In this document: positions 28,322-36,450 of the stretch, piece by piece
Layout: each line of letters begins with the position of its first letter
How positions within the stretch are numbered: the first letter of the stretch is position 1
Assembly (NCBI RefSeq): GCF_012275375.1
Contig: NZ_JAAZQJ010000005.1
Location: forward strand, 368,599 to 432,598
Direction of reading: 5' to 3'
DNA: 64,000 bases
Origin: Dyella sp. SG609
GTDB taxonomy: Bacteria; Pseudomonadota; Gammaproteobacteria; Xanthomonadales; Rhodanobacteraceae
The notes under the pieces: generated by a model
Database searches by the model: none
What the model was told of the DNA's origin: nothing
The model's input: the letters and a program-made list of their open reading frames with translations, nothing else
Program-made: the position numbers and the translations under genes

Positions 28322-29107
28322 TTACACCCTGAGGACAGGACGGTTCTTGTTCTTCGAGACGCCGCTCCGCGCATTCATGATCGAGTGATTCATGACTTCG
28401 TTTCGCGTATGCGTGACGATGTGGAGGATCTGGCTGGCCGAAGCCGGCGTGAGAAGGCCGCGCATGATCGAGTCGAAACCTTCATCGGTTCCGGTGCGCT
28501 CAAGAACCTTAAGAGCCATCGTCAGCGTGCGCGGTGTGGTGATTCGCTTGGACAGGCCTTCGCCAACCATGTCGAAAATGGCAAGCTCACCATTTCGTAC
28601 CGAGGAAATCACCATCTTGGCCTCGTTGGAGGCGAACTGCTTGTCGGCCCATTCCGACCATGCGCACACATCGGGCATATAGTCGATGGCGGAGAAGCGC
28701 GACATCATCGCGTCACTGATTCCATCGCCCCCACCGAATTCAGGGGGATTGGCCGCTGCGACGATGCACGTCTTGTTGGGAAGCGATGCATTGCCGACTC
28801 GTCGCGAGGCGACCAGGGTGAGAAGCGTGTCAGCCACAGCCCTGCGCGATTTGTCCAGCTCGTCCAGAAACAGGACGGTGCTTTGTCCTTTGTCGGAAGC
28901 CTCCTGCAGGCGACGGAAGATCGAGGGAATCGTCCGATAGTCGTACTCACCCTCGCGATACGGCAGGCCGGCGATGTCTTCCTCCACCAGCGTGGACGTA
29001 AGCACGACTTCGGCGTGATCGAAATGAGCCTGGACACTGGCGGTCTTGCCCACGCCGGGCGGACCGATCAGCAGAATGGGAACATCGGGCGAAAACAGAT
29101 GGTTCAT
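28322..29107 (-). CDS. MoxR-like AAA+ ATPase
   Basis: 261 aa. Walker A GPPGVGKTASV near residue 15-25, Walker B TVLFLDELDK, sensor region IVAAANPPEF. Small single-domain AAA+ of the MoxR type. Paired with the VWA/HExxH protein downstream, matching the general MoxR-VWA chaperone arrangement. The target in the infected cell is unknown. Confidence 0.82.
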   Translation of the reverse strand: MNHLFSPDVPILLIGPPGVGKTASVQAHFDHAEVVLTSTLVEEDIAGLPYREGEYDYRTIPSIFRRLQEASDKGQSTVLFLDELDKSRRAVADTLLTLVASRRVGNASLPNKTCIVAAANPPEFGGGDGISDAMMSRFSAIDYMPDVCAWSEWADKQFASNEAKMVISSVRNGELAIFDMVGEGLSKRITTPRTLTMALKVLERTGTDEGFDSIMRGLLTPASASQILHIVTHTRNEVMNHSIMNARSGVSKNKNRPVLRV

Positions 29108-29132
29108 AGCAGCTCTCCCTTATGCCCGAGGA

Positions 29133-29408
29133 TCAGCGCAGCGTGGTGCCCTTGAAGGCGTACAGGTCGATGGCCGGGAGGATGGCGAAGACGGCCGTAA
29201 CGGGGAAAAGAAGCTCTTCGTCCGCATCGAAACGATCCAGCGTGACCGTGGCCGACTTGTCGCCGCGAGCCACGCCCGGAAGGCCTTTACCACCACTGAA
29301 GCCGCCAAACATCGCGGCTTTCTTGAGGGCGATGTAACCCTCCTGGGCCTGCACCTCAGTGCCGAAGAAATAGAAGCCGCCGCTGACGGCCAGGATCTTG
29401 GTGCTCAT
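29133..29408 (-). CDS. Hypothetical early phage protein
   Basis: 91 aa (MSTKILAVSGGFYFFGTEVQ), glycine-rich, no membrane helix or known motif. Lies between ssb and the MoxR gene in the same operon. Confidence 0.6.
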   Translation of the reverse strand: MSTKILAVSGGFYFFGTEVQAQEGYIALKKAAMFGGFSGGKGLPGVARGDKSATVTLDRFDADEELLFPVTAVFAILPAIDLYAFKGTTLR

Positions 29409-29444
29409 ACGTACTCCTGCGTGTGATGTGGTTTGAACGACTCG

Positions 29445-29870
29445 TCAGAACGGCAAGTCGTCGTCTTCGAAGTTGTTGTTGTCGGCCGGCGGCGGAGCGC
29501 TGCGCTGCGTGGGGTTGCGCTGCTGTTGTTCGCCACCACCGCCAAGCATCTGCATTTCATTGGCGACGATGTCGGTGCTGTAGCGCTCGACGCCGTCCTT
29601 GTCGGTGTACTTGTCGGTGCGCAGCGAGCCTTCGATATAGACCTGGCGGCCCTTCTTCAGGTATTCGCCGGAGATCTCGGCCAGCTTGCCGAACAGCTTC
29701 ACGCGGTGCCACTCGGTGCGCTCCTGGCGCTCGCCGCTCTGCTTGTCGGTCCACTGCTCGGAGGTGGCGATGCGCAGGTTGGTGATCGCGGTGCCGTTGC
29801 CGGTGTAGCGGGTTTCGGGATCGGCGCCCAAGTTGCCGACGATGATGACTTTATTGATGCCCCTGCTCAT
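29445..29870 (-). CDS. ssb: Single-stranded DNA-binding protein
   Basis: 141 aa. OB fold from [23 protein letters not shown] through [18 protein letters not shown], then a Q/P-rich linker and the acidic tip DDDLPF that recruits partner proteins. Next to bet, a usual recombination pair. Start overlaps the bet stop. Confidence 0.95.
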   Translation of the reverse strand: MSRGINKVIIVGNLGADPETRYTGNGTAITNLRIATSEQWTDKQSGERQERTEWHRVKLFGKLAEISGEYLKKGRQVYIEGSLRTDKYTDKDGVERYSTDIVANEMQMLGGGGEQQQRNPTQRSAPPPADNNNFEDDDLPF

Positions 29871-30712
29871 GCTGCGTCCTCGATGCTTTGCTTGGGAAGT
29901 TTGGTTTTGATGACGTCACGCTCGTGCGTGGTGAAAACGCCACCCTTGGACGGGGCTAGATAAAGATCCATCTGAGCGGCCTGCGGAAGCCCGTACCACG
30001 CTTCAGCTACGGTATAGAGGTGGTCCGAGTTGTCGTCCTGATCCCACTCGGAGATCTTTGCCTTAATCAGGTCCACCGAAGGGCGGTACTGTTCGGCGGC
30101 CTCATCGCAACGCTTCTTGCGGTCATCCGTGATCGCGATGGCTGGAACGATTTCCGCTTGGTTAGATGTGGCGTCGCCCATTCGCTCAGCCTCGTCCTGC
30201 TCAAGGATGCCGGCGAAGCCGAAGGCATAGCGAGCCGCTTGAATGGTGGCCTTGTGACGAAGCATGCGGGCCGGCCACTGTTTCCATACATCCGTATTTC
30301 GGCGGCACTCGCTCATGTATTCCGTCACTTCGACCGGATGTGAGCGGTCCTTGCGGAAGATGCGACAGGTAACCGCAAGCAGTCCGCCCTGTTCGTTCAG
30401 GACGTCCTTGAATTCCATCCCGTCAAACTGCGGGTGTGAATTGATGAGCTTCATCCAGCCGTCAACGCTGACCACGGGGACAATGCCACCACGGCTCGGG
30501 AAGGCGAAAATCTCCTTGGTGAACGGGTTGAGCTTATGCTCCTTGGCAACCAGGCAGAAGGCCGCCAACTGCTCATTGGATACGTTCGCTCCAGACATCA
30601 CGGTAGCCTTTACCGTCTGGATGAAGGCCCCCTTGTCCATGCCGTAGTGACTGGCCAAGGAGCCAAGAACACCCACCGAGGCCTGCTCATTTGATACAAC
30701 CATGTTCATCAA
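29867..30712 (-). CDS. bet: Phage recombination protein Bet (Red-beta-like annealase)
   Basis: 281 aa; start could also be M2 or M4. Contains [40 protein letters not shown] and [21 protein letters not shown], hallmarks of the RecT/Bet annealase superfamily. No exonuclease partner is recognised beside it. Promotes ssDNA annealing during replication. Confidence 0.92.
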   Translation of the reverse strand: MMNMVVSNEQASVGVLGSLASHYGMDKGAFIQTVKATVMSGANVSNEQLAAFCLVAKEHKLNPFTKEIFAFPSRGGIVPVVSVDGWMKLINSHPQFDGMEFKDVLNEQGGLLAVTCRIFRKDRSHPVEVTEYMSECRRNTDVWKQWPARMLRHKATIQAARYAFGFAGILEQDEAERMGDATSNQAEIVPAIAITDDRKKRCDEAAEQYRPSVDLIKAKISEWDQDDNSDHLYTVAEAWYGLPQAAQMDLYLAPSKGGVFTTHERDVIKTKLPKQSIEDAA

Positions 30713-30798
30713 ATTGCTCCGAGTTAATTAGTCCCGGTGCTGCTGCAACGCCGCCGGGAGCGGCGCGGGAGGTCCACCAGCAGCTAGAGGGAGTCGCA

Positions 30799-30879
30799 TC
30801 ACGCCGCTAGACGCAGTGCAATGAGAATCGGGATATCAATCGCTATGAACGCTGAGAGGAGCTGCTTGATCGTTTTCAT
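30799..30879 (-). CDS. Possible small hydrophobic peptide
   Basis: 26 aa: a short basic start (MKTIKQLL) then a single hydrophobic segment (FIAIDIPILIALRLAA). Begins 3 nt after the upstream stop. Could be a Kil- or exclusion-type membrane peptide; only its shape and position support it. The next 86 bp before bet hold only a GC-rich hairpin. Confidence 0.4.
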   Translation of the reverse strand: MKTIKQLLSAFIAIDIPILIALRLAA

Positions 30880-30882
30880 GGG

Positions 30883-31203
30883 TCAGTAAGGCTCAATGGA
30901 AGCGTTGCGTTCGGTGATGTTGTCCTCGGCCTTCTGATCAAGCCGCTTGTCCACGGCTTGCGCACAAAGATTGCCGAAGTAAAGATGGTCGCCATCGCGA
31001 AGTGCGCTGATGGCTTCGAGAACCTTGGGGTCGTTGCGATGGCCGCGCAGGTAAGAGAGGAAGTCACACAGCGCTTCGCTCACCTCCTGGTCATCGGCGT
31101 ATAGCTCAGCCGACTCGCGCTCAATCGCTGCGTCCCGATATTCTTGGCGATCACGTTCGCGGTCGTGGAAGTCGCCCATTCCAAGCGCAAGGACGGCGTT
31201 CAC
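30883..31203 (-). CDS. Hypothetical early phage protein
   Basis: 106 aa from GTG at 31203, chosen because GTGA overlaps the preceding stop; a longer form from 31263 is possible. Acidic and helical (DFHDRERDRQEYRDAAIERESAE). No family recognised. Confidence 0.6.
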   Translation of the reverse strand: MNAVLALGMGDFHDRERDRQEYRDAAIERESAELYADDQEVSEALCDFLSYLRGHRNDPKVLEAISALRDGDHLYFGNLCAQAVDKRLDQKAEDNITERNASIEPY

Positions 31204-31391
31204 TGCTTCGTCTTCCACGTTGCGACGGAGGCTTCCGGATCGATCTGCTTCCAGCCGTACCACGGCCCGATGTAGTCGATTAGGCGTACGAAGCCGTCGT
31301 TGGGCAGAGCGACCTTGGCGCGATAGCAGCGCTCAAGCTTCCAGATGTTCGTCTGGTGATCGCCTTGAATGAGGCGGAGTTGGATGCTCAT
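31200..31391 (-). CDS. Small hypothetical early protein
   Basis: 63 aa (MSIQLRLIQGDHQTNIWKLE), mixed beta/turn sequence. Coupled at both ends by 4-bp overlaps. Confidence 0.58.
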   Translation of the reverse strand: MSIQLRLIQGDHQTNIWKLERCYRAKVALPNDGFVRLIDYIGPWYGWKQIDPEASVATWKTKQ

Positions 31392-31615
31392 GACTGCACA
31401 CCTCCGACGCGGGCGAGGGCGGCGTTGAGGCGCTTGATGGTCATCCCCAACATCGCTGCATCAGATTCAACTTCACGCGAGGCTTCGATCAGCTCGGCAA
31501 CGACGTCGTGCACGTCGCGCATCGACTCACCACAGTTGAGGATGCGTGCCAGCACATCGACCTTCTCGCCAGCCGCCTGCTTCGCCAGCATCTCGTAGTG
31601 GGTGCGGGGGTTCAT
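31388..31615 (-). CDS. Small helical early protein
   Basis: 75 aa, predicted mostly helical (ARILNCGESMRDVHDVVAEL, SDAAMLGMTIKRLNAAL). ATGA overlaps on both sides. Unknown function. Confidence 0.58.
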   Translation of the reverse strand: MNPRTHYEMLAKQAAGEKVDVLARILNCGESMRDVHDVVAELIEASREVESDAAMLGMTIKRLNAALARVGGVQS

Positions 31616-31824
31616 GCCACCGCCCCACGATGCGCATCGGCGTACTCACGCGCCATCGCCGCATTGATCCGAGCCGCATACATCCGTTGCGCGGCCATCT
31701 GTGCCATCTGCGGATCGGGGTATGTGCCGGGAGTGCGGAATACGGTCTCGTAGGTCTCAGCGTTGACCGCTTCACCGCGGAAGCTGTCGCCGATCAGTTC
31801 GGCGTAGAAGTTGACGGTGGGCAT
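31612..31824 (-). CDS. Small hypothetical early protein
   Basis: 70 aa (MPTVNFYAELIGDSFRGEAV...AMAREYADAHRGAVA). No motif recognised. Confidence 0.58.
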   Translation of the reverse strand: MPTVNFYAELIGDSFRGEAVNAETYETVFRTPGTYPDPQMAQMAAQRMYAARINAAMAREYADAHRGAVA

Positions 31825-31827
31825 GGC

Positions 31828-31971
31828 TCAGTACCCCCGCAGATCGCGTTCGCGGCGGACCACTTCCCAGCCACCCGTGCGAGCGACGATTTCCACATCC
31901 AGGCCGGCGGCTTCCAGAGCGTCAGCGCGGATTTCGGCCTGTTCCAGATCGGTGTAGATCGTGGTCTTCAT
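31828..31971 (-). CDS. First gene of the leftward early operon, small protein
   Basis: 47 aa from ATG at 31971 (MKTTIYTDLEQAEIRADALE). It is the first ORF downstream of the operator at 32,031, so likely the first product of the PL-type transcript. Unknown function. Confidence 0.55.
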   Translation of the reverse strand: MKTTIYTDLEQAEIRADALEAAGLDVEIVARTGGWEVVRRERDLRGY

Positions 31972-32030
31972 GGTCTTGCCTCCCCAGCCTCCTGGGCTGT
32001 TGAGGTAATTCAACCATGATTTGCATACGA

Positions 32031-32049
32031 ATACAAGTTATACTTGTAT
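32031..32049. promoter_or_regulatory. Putative left operator for the prophage repressor
   Basis: Perfect dyad ATACAAGT-TAT-ACTTGTAT (8+3+8), about 60 bp upstream of the first leftward early gene. It uses the same half-site as the operator at 33,496, but arms are arranged in the opposite order. Likely PL operator bound by the cI-like protein; the promoter itself is not confidently placed. Confidence 0.7.
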
Positions 32050-32070
32050 ATGCCAAAAGTTATAGGCAAC

Positions 32071-32093
32071 AAAAAGGGCGCATTGCGCGCCCT
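32071..32093 (-). terminator. Intrinsic terminator of the cI transcript
   Basis: On the minus strand the stem AGGGCGC / GCGCCCT with a 5-nt loop is followed by TTTTT. Ten bp after the Rap1a-like stop and before the left operator, so it separates the lysogeny transcript from the leftward early operon. Confidence 0.82.
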
Positions 32094-32102
32094 AGCGAAT
32101 CT

Positions 32103-32498
32103 CTACTTGCCTAGAGGTGCCAGGCATGGATATGCATTGACTATTGAGTGCATCGCAACGCCCTGATACTCAGAGCCTCGCTTGGAAGGATGGGCGTCCA
32201 CATAGGCAATGAAGTTGCGAGCCAACATGATTGTGCTGATTCGATCTTTCAGGCAGTCCGTGTTGTTGTGCGGGCGTACTACGGCCCCAACTGTAAGTCC
32301 ATCTAGCAACCCAAGCATATAGCCAACGCTCATCGACATGCTTACATCTTGAACGGCGTCAGGAGTCGGCGGGTGTCCTTCCGTAAAATCCACGAAACGC
32401 TTGAGATTTGTATAGACAATGTCGGCAGATTGGGCTTTCTCTTGGCCCACGCATGTCATCGATGCAGCCATCAGGACGAAGAAAATTAGTGTCTTCAT
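32103..32498 (-). CDS. Rap1a/Tai-like secreted protein, lysogenic-conversion candidate
   Basis: 131 aa from ATG at 32498. Signal peptide MKTLIFFVLMAASMTCVG, then a small helical domain (SMSVGYMLGLLDG...CLKDRISTIMLARNFIAYVDAHP) of the Rap1a/Tai immunity type, which in other bacteria neutralises a T6SS effector. Ends with TAG. Third gene of the cI transcript, so expressed in the lysogen. Family call from recall; immunity role inferred. Confidence 0.65.
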   Translation of the reverse strand: MKTLIFFVLMAASMTCVGQEKAQSADIVYTNLKRFVDFTEGHPPTPDAVQDVSMSMSVGYMLGLLDGLTVGAVVRPHNNTDCLKDRISTIMLARNFIAYVDAHPSKRGSEYQGVAMHSIVNAYPCLAPLGK

Positions 32499-32809
32499 CT
32501 GACAGGCGCCACAATTAACACGCCAGCATGGTTCTGCGCCTGTCTTACTTCGCCAGGGCCATATTGCACGACCTTGTTGTCCCTTAAGACAACTTGATAG
32601 TCGGCACGATCCCATGACCAGCCAGACATAAGGCGATTCTTGTATGTAAGAACGTCATAACCGTCGACCTGGGCATATCCATCCGGCCGGCCGAGCTGAT
32701 GCTCGACAGACGCCCGGTCCTGACCCACCGTCAGATCTCGAATCTTGCCACCCGTGGCGCATCCGGCAAGAGCGACGGCCACGGCCGCCATACACAGCAT
32801 CCTATTCAT
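32495..32809 (-). CDS. Small lipoprotein, BamE/SmpA-like fold, lysogenic-conversion candidate
   Basis: 104 aa. Lipobox in MAAVAVALAGCATGG, then DLTVGQDRASVEHQLGRPDGY and a strand-rich C-terminus, the pattern of the BamE/OmlA-like domain. Probably outer-membrane anchored. Lies between cI and the Rap1a-like gene with 4-bp overlaps. Confidence 0.7.
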   Translation of the reverse strand: MNRMLCMAAVAVALAGCATGGKIRDLTVGQDRASVEHQLGRPDGYAQVDGYDVLTYKNRLMSGWSWDRADYQVVLRDNKVVQYGPGEVRQAQNHAGVLIVAPVR

Positions 32810-32991
32810 ACGTCCCCCTCCGTATTTGAAGGCCGTTCTGGCCTGGTGCGGCGAAGCTCCAGCAGCTTCGCATCCTGCAGATAGCTAATTCTTCCCTCGT
32901 GGCTCACCACCCCTAGTTTCCTCTTTGCGGGTCTCAACTGCTTTAAGGCTTCTCTGGCTTGCTCTAGGAGCGGGTCTCGCTTCTTGGACAT
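32806..32991 (-). CDS. Small protein overlapping the 3' end of cI
   Basis: 61 aa (MSKKRDPLLEQAREALKQLRPAKRK), basic helix then EGRISYLQDAKLLELRRTRP. Overlaps the cI C-terminus by 107 bp in another frame and couples to the lipoprotein gene. Codon-level reality is uncertain. Confidence 0.45.
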   Translation of the reverse strand: MSKKRDPLLEQAREALKQLRPAKRKLGVVSHEGRISYLQDAKLLELRRTRPERPSNTEGDV

Positions 32992-33451
32992 CTCGCATCT
33001 CCCCCTTGAGTCTTGCGACCGTCACGACATCAAAGGCTTTGTACTCTTCTTTCGTAAGATTTGGCGGGAGATTGAGCCTCTCCCGATAGGCATATGCAAT
33101 TAGTGGTGCCGTCTTGTAGATGTCATCGATAACCACATCCATCGCGCTCGCCGCCTCCTTCACTGCTGCGAGGGCGGACTTCAGAGTCTCAAGGTCCAAT
33201 CCAGAATCCTGAGATTCGCTCTGGACCTGAGGTGCGGGTTCCCTAAGTCCTACTAGCTCGTCTGCAGAACAGTCTAAAAACAAGCAGATAGGCTTGATGT
33301 GTTCACGGGCATATCCGCCTGATTTGAGCCAGTTCTGAATGGCCTGAGGCGACACGTCCAAATGCCTCGCTAGGGCAGCTTTGCTCTTGCCGGATCTGGC
33401 AATGAGCTGATCAAGAACCGCCCCAGCGTTGAACTCTTCTTTCTTTTTCAT
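32885..33451 (-). CDS. cI-like phage repressor (XRE family)
   Basis: 188 aa from ATG at 33451. HTH near residues 15-45 (LIARSGKSKAALARHLDVSPQAIQNWLKSG), then a helical C-terminus without the LexA-type Ser/Lys protease motif, so induction is not by classical self-cleavage. Divergent to the Cro/CII-like gene across the operator. Stop codon is TAG. Likely binds the ACTTGTAT dyads. Confidence 0.82.
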   Translation of the reverse strand: MKKKEEFNAGAVLDQLIARSGKSKAALARHLDVSPQAIQNWLKSGGYAREHIKPICLFLDCSADELVGLREPAPQVQSESQDSGLDLETLKSALAAVKEAASAMDVVIDDIYKTAPLIAYAYRERLNLPPNLTKEEYKAFDVVTVARLKGEMRDVQEARPAPRASQRSLKAVETRKEETRGGEPRGKN

Positions 33452-33495
33452 GGGCTTAAGTCTGAAGCTCGCGGCCTCCTGCGCACAGCAACTCG

Positions 33496-33527
33496 AACTT
33501 GTATCAACATACAAGTTGTGCTTTAAT
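33496..33527 (+). promoter_or_regulatory. Right operator overlapping the rightward early promoter
   Basis: Operator dyad AACTTGTAT-CAAC-ATACAAGTT at 33496-33517. A plausible promoter overlaps it: TTGTAT at 33499-33504, a 17-nt spacer, TTTAAT at 33522-33527. Repressor binding would cover the -35. The rest of 33,452-33,606 is the leader of the rightward transcript. Confidence 0.72.
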
Positions 33528-33606
33528 GTGAGCCACAAGGCCGGCTCACGGCCTTTATTTGGCTCCAGCCATTCCTGTTAACGAAAGCGAAGGGGAGTAA
33601 AGGGCA

Positions 33607-33960
33607 GTGAATCAGGGTGAATTGCGAGTCCTGGCCTCGGTTTCCGCACGCAATGCGGACGACCAGACGCTGCGGCTCTGTGCCTCAGAGGAAGAGGCGA
33701 TTGCCGTGTCCCTTCGCCTGTCCGGCTGCCATCAGACCGAAATCGCCAAGCGCATGGGCATCAGCGGGGCATACCTGACGATGCTGAAAAAGGGCGAGCG
33801 GACGCTGACGGTGAAGATGGCTCGGCGGCTGATCGAGGCAACCGGCTGGAATCTGGTCCGTCAGTACCGCGACCTGCAATCGGCGCTCCGTGCTGCCCAA
33901 GGTCGTCCGCGCGAGATGGACCGCATCTCCTACATCGCGAGCTTTTCGGAGGCCGCGTGA
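33607..33960 (+). CDS. Cro/CII-like HTH regulator
   Basis: 117 aa from GTG. HTH around residues 40-65 (SGCHQTEIAKRMGISGAYLTMLKKGERTLT). First gene of the rightward early operon, opposite cI, so the position of cro or cII. Which of the two roles it plays is not deducible. Confidence 0.7.
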   Translation: MNQGELRVLASVSARNADDQTLRLCASEEEAIAVSLRLSGCHQTEIAKRMGISGAYLTMLKKGERTLTVKMARRLIEATGWNLVRQYRDLQSALRAAQGRPREMDRISYIASFSEAA

Positions 33961-34094
33961 TTACCGACCAAGGCAAAGACGACCCGATTCCCTTCGAGCT
34001 GGGCAGCTGGGACCCCGTCGCCAAGAAGGCTGCTGAGTACATCAAGCAGCTGCATGGGCGAGAGGAACTGACTGAGGTTAAGGAGGCGGCTTGA
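33957..34094 (+). CDS. Small early protein
   Basis: 45 aa from GTG overlapping the previous stop (GTGA). Sequence MITDQGKDDPIPFELGSWD then a helix. Its 3' end carries the AGGAGG used by the HNH gene. Unknown function. Confidence 0.55.
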   Translation: MITDQGKDDPIPFELGSWDPVAKKAAEYIKQLHGREELTEVKEAA

Positions 34095-34348
34095 CCCGTC
34101 GACTGCAAGGTGGTGAGCGAAAGAACCGATTCCGTCGAATCCTCATGGGTGGTCGACCGTGGATCGAGTGTCACTACTGCGGCCGCCACCTGACGCTGAT
34201 GGAAATCACCCTAGATCACGTTGTTCCGTTGTCGAAGGGTGGGGCCATGGGTTTGCGCAACATCGTGCCGGCATGTCTTCCATGCAATCGCAGGAAGGCT
34301 GACATGAACTACAACACCTTCGTTAAGAGGTTTGCGGCAATGAGCTAA
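34091..34348 (+). CDS. HNH endonuclease
   Basis: 85 aa from TTG at 34091, preceded by AAGGAGG. HNH core: CHYCGRHLT, ITLDHVVPLSKGG, NIVPACLPCNRRKAD (paired cysteines, D-H and N). Free-standing phage HNH; no in-frame TAG, unlike the HNH at 43,755. Confidence 0.82.
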   Translation: MTRRLQGGERKNRFRRILMGGRPWIECHYCGRHLTLMEITLDHVVPLSKGGAMGLRNIVPACLPCNRRKADMNYNTFVKRFAAMS

Positions 34349-34417
34349 TACCAAGCCTTCGCGCTTTCCATTCCCTGGGAGGGGGATCGAGGCCACGCGC
34401 ATCCATTGGAACACTTC

Positions 34418-35113
34418 ATGCGCGATTACGGGAAAATCCATACGTCGTTCTGGTCTAGCGAAACGCTCGCTGGGCTTGATACCGATGGCCGCCTACTGGC
34501 GGTGTATCTGCTCACGTCTCCGCACACGAATGCATCCGGGGCTTTCCGCCTTCCGGAAGCCTATGCGTGCGAAGACCTAGGGTGGAGTACGGAACGGTTA
34601 CTAAACAGTTTCGAAACCCTTTCGTCGGCTAACTTCGCCAAGCGTTGCGCGAAGACTAAATGGGTGTGGGTGTGCAAGTTCCATGAATGGAACAAGCCTG
34701 ACAATCCCAACATCCGGAAGGCTATCGTCAAGTCGATTGAGGCTATCCCTGACTCGGTTTCTTTCAAGCAGGAAATAGTCTCCGCTTGGCGTGTTTCCGA
34801 AACGGTTTCGAAACCGTTAGGAAACACTCCATCTCCATCTCCATCTCCATCTCCATCTCAAGAGCTTCCCGCGCTTCCGCTCGATGACGGGTCGGAGTTC
34901 GCTACCGATGGCCTGATCGCCGAGTTGCGTTCCGCCTACCCGAAGATCGACGTGAAGGCCGAGCTGGCGAAGATGCGCGTCTGGCTCCTGGCGAACCCGG
35001 CCAACCGGAAGACCCGTCGCGGAGTGGGGCGGTTCATCACGAGCTGGCTATCGCGGGCCACGCCAACCGCCGCTGACGCTCCACGGCCTCCGAAACGCAA
35101 GGAGCTGTCATGA
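34418..35113 (+). CDS. Phage replication initiation protein (O-like)
   Basis: 231 aa. Start chosen at MRDYGKIHTSFWSS, the usual N-terminus of this phage family, rather than 34406. N-terminal winged-helix-like region (FRLPEAYACEDLGWSTERLL), a central SPSPSPSP linker and a basic C-terminus next to the helicase gene. Loads the DnaB-like helicase, by analogy with lambda O. Confidence 0.72.
   Translation: MRDYGKIHTSFWSSETLAGLDTDGRLLAVYLLTSPHTNASGAFRLPEAYACEDLGWSTERLLNSFETLSSANFAKRCAKTKWVWVCKFHEWNKPDNPNIRKAIVKSIEAIPDSVSFKQEIVSAWRVSETVSKPLGNTPSPSPSPSPSQELPALPLDDGSEFATDGLIAELRSAYPKIDVKAELAKMRVWLLANPANRKTRRGVGRFITSWLSRATPTAADAPRPPKRKELS
34801..34859. other. Candidate replication origin inside the O-like gene
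   Basis: A perfect 18-bp palindrome AACGGTTTCGAAACCGTT at 34801-34818 is followed by about five tandem CCATCT hexamers (34827-34859). A partial copy of the palindrome (GTTTCGAAAC) lies near 34,601. Lambdoid origins sit inside the O gene, so this is a reasonable origin candidate. Confidence 0.4.
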
Positions 35114-36450
35114 GCCTTGCAGCCGAAGCACGGGCCATGGGCATCCGCGTGCCGCCGCATTCCGTCGACGCCGAGCAAGCTGTTCTCGGCGGACTGATGC
35201 TGGTGCCTGACAAGATCGAATCGCTTGCCGATCAGTTGGCGGTGCAGGACTTCTACCGCAAGGACCACCAGCTCATCTACCGGGCGATGCTGGAGCTTTC
35301 GGCCCGTGGTCAGCCGTGCGATGCCGTGACCATGGCGGATTGGTTCGACGCCAATGATCTTGGAACGATGCTGGATGGAAGCGGCGGCTATCTGATCCAC
35401 CTGGCTAACTCCACCCCCAGCGCAGCCAACATCCTGGCCTACGCCGAAATCATCCGAGGCAAGTCCGTCCGCCGTCAGGTGATCGACCGAGCTACCAAGC
35501 TCGCGGAAGACGCCTACGGTTCGGACGAGGACAGCGTGCAGCTCGTAGACCGCGGTGTGGTCGAGCTAATGGAGCTGCAGAAGACCGAGACGCGCTCTGA
35601 GTTCACGCTGAAGCAGGCCATGGCTGCGGCCTACCAAGAGGCCCAGCGAGCGCGTGAGCTGGGCGATGACATTCCCGGCATCCCTACGGGCCTGAAGCGT
35701 CTGGATCGCGTTCTGGGCGGCTGGCACGACTCAGACCTGATCGTGGTGGGCGCACGTCCTGCGATGGGCAAGACAGCTCTACTGCTCAACTTCGCCATCG
35801 CTTGCAAGGTGCCGTGCGGGATTGTCTCTGCCGAGCAGCCCATGGTGCAGGTGGGTGGCCGAATCATCGCCGCCAAGTCGAAGGTAGCTGCCGAGAAGAT
35901 GCGCAATGGCCGCTTCCGTGATGAGGATTACGGAAAGCTCGCTTACGCCATCGAAGAACTGAATGATCGCGTCTGCCAAATCTACGACCGCAGCTCGCCG
36001 TCCATTGCCGACGTATCGCGCATGGCCCGCAAGTGGAAGCAGCAGAACGGTATGCGCGTGCTGTTCGTGGACTACTTGCAACGCATCCGCTCTAGCCGTG
36101 CCGGAAAGAACGCTCGCCGTGATGAGCATGTGGGTGAGGTGGCTCAGGGTCTTAAAGATCTTGCCCGCGAGCTGTGCATCCCGGTGGTGTCGCTTGCCCA
36201 GGTGAGTCGCGATGTCGACAAGCGTGACGACAAGCAGCCTGGCATGGGCGACTTGTCAGACAGCTCGTCCATCGAGAAAGAGGCCGACCAGATCATCACG
36301 CTCTACCGGCCAGCCGTGCACGACGATAGCGCCGAAGAGGCGCTAGCTATCCTGAGCATCGAGAAGAACCGACACGGGCCCACCGGCATCGTGAAAGCCG
36401 CGTGGCTCGCCGACTGCATGAGGTTCGAAAACTATGCCGAACACGAGTGA
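35110..36450 (+). CDS. DnaB-like replicative helicase
   Basis: 446 aa. N-terminal DnaB domain (PPHSVDAEQAVLGGLMLVPD), then GIPTGLKRLDRVLGGW, Walker A GARPAMGKT, Walker B LFVDYLQRI and the IEKEADQIITLYRPA region. A full-length hexameric helicase for phage replication. Start overlaps the O-like gene stop. Confidence 0.93.
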   Translation: MSLAAEARAMGIRVPPHSVDAEQAVLGGLMLVPDKIESLADQLAVQDFYRKDHQLIYRAMLELSARGQPCDAVTMADWFDANDLGTMLDGSGGYLIHLANSTPSAANILAYAEIIRGKSVRRQVIDRATKLAEDAYGSDEDSVQLVDRGVVELMELQKTETRSEFTLKQAMAAAYQEAQRARELGDDIPGIPTGLKRLDRVLGGWHDSDLIVVGARPAMGKTALLLNFAIACKVPCGIVSAEQPMVQVGGRIIAAKSKVAAEKMRNGRFRDEDYGKLAYAIEELNDRVCQIYDRSSPSIADVSRMARKWKQQNGMRVLFVDYLQRIRSSRAGKNARRDEHVGEVAQGLKDLARELCIPVVSLAQVSRDVDKRDDKQPGMGDLSDSSSIEKEADQIITLYRPAVHDDSAEEALAILSIEKNRHGPTGIVKAAWLADCMRFENYAEHE

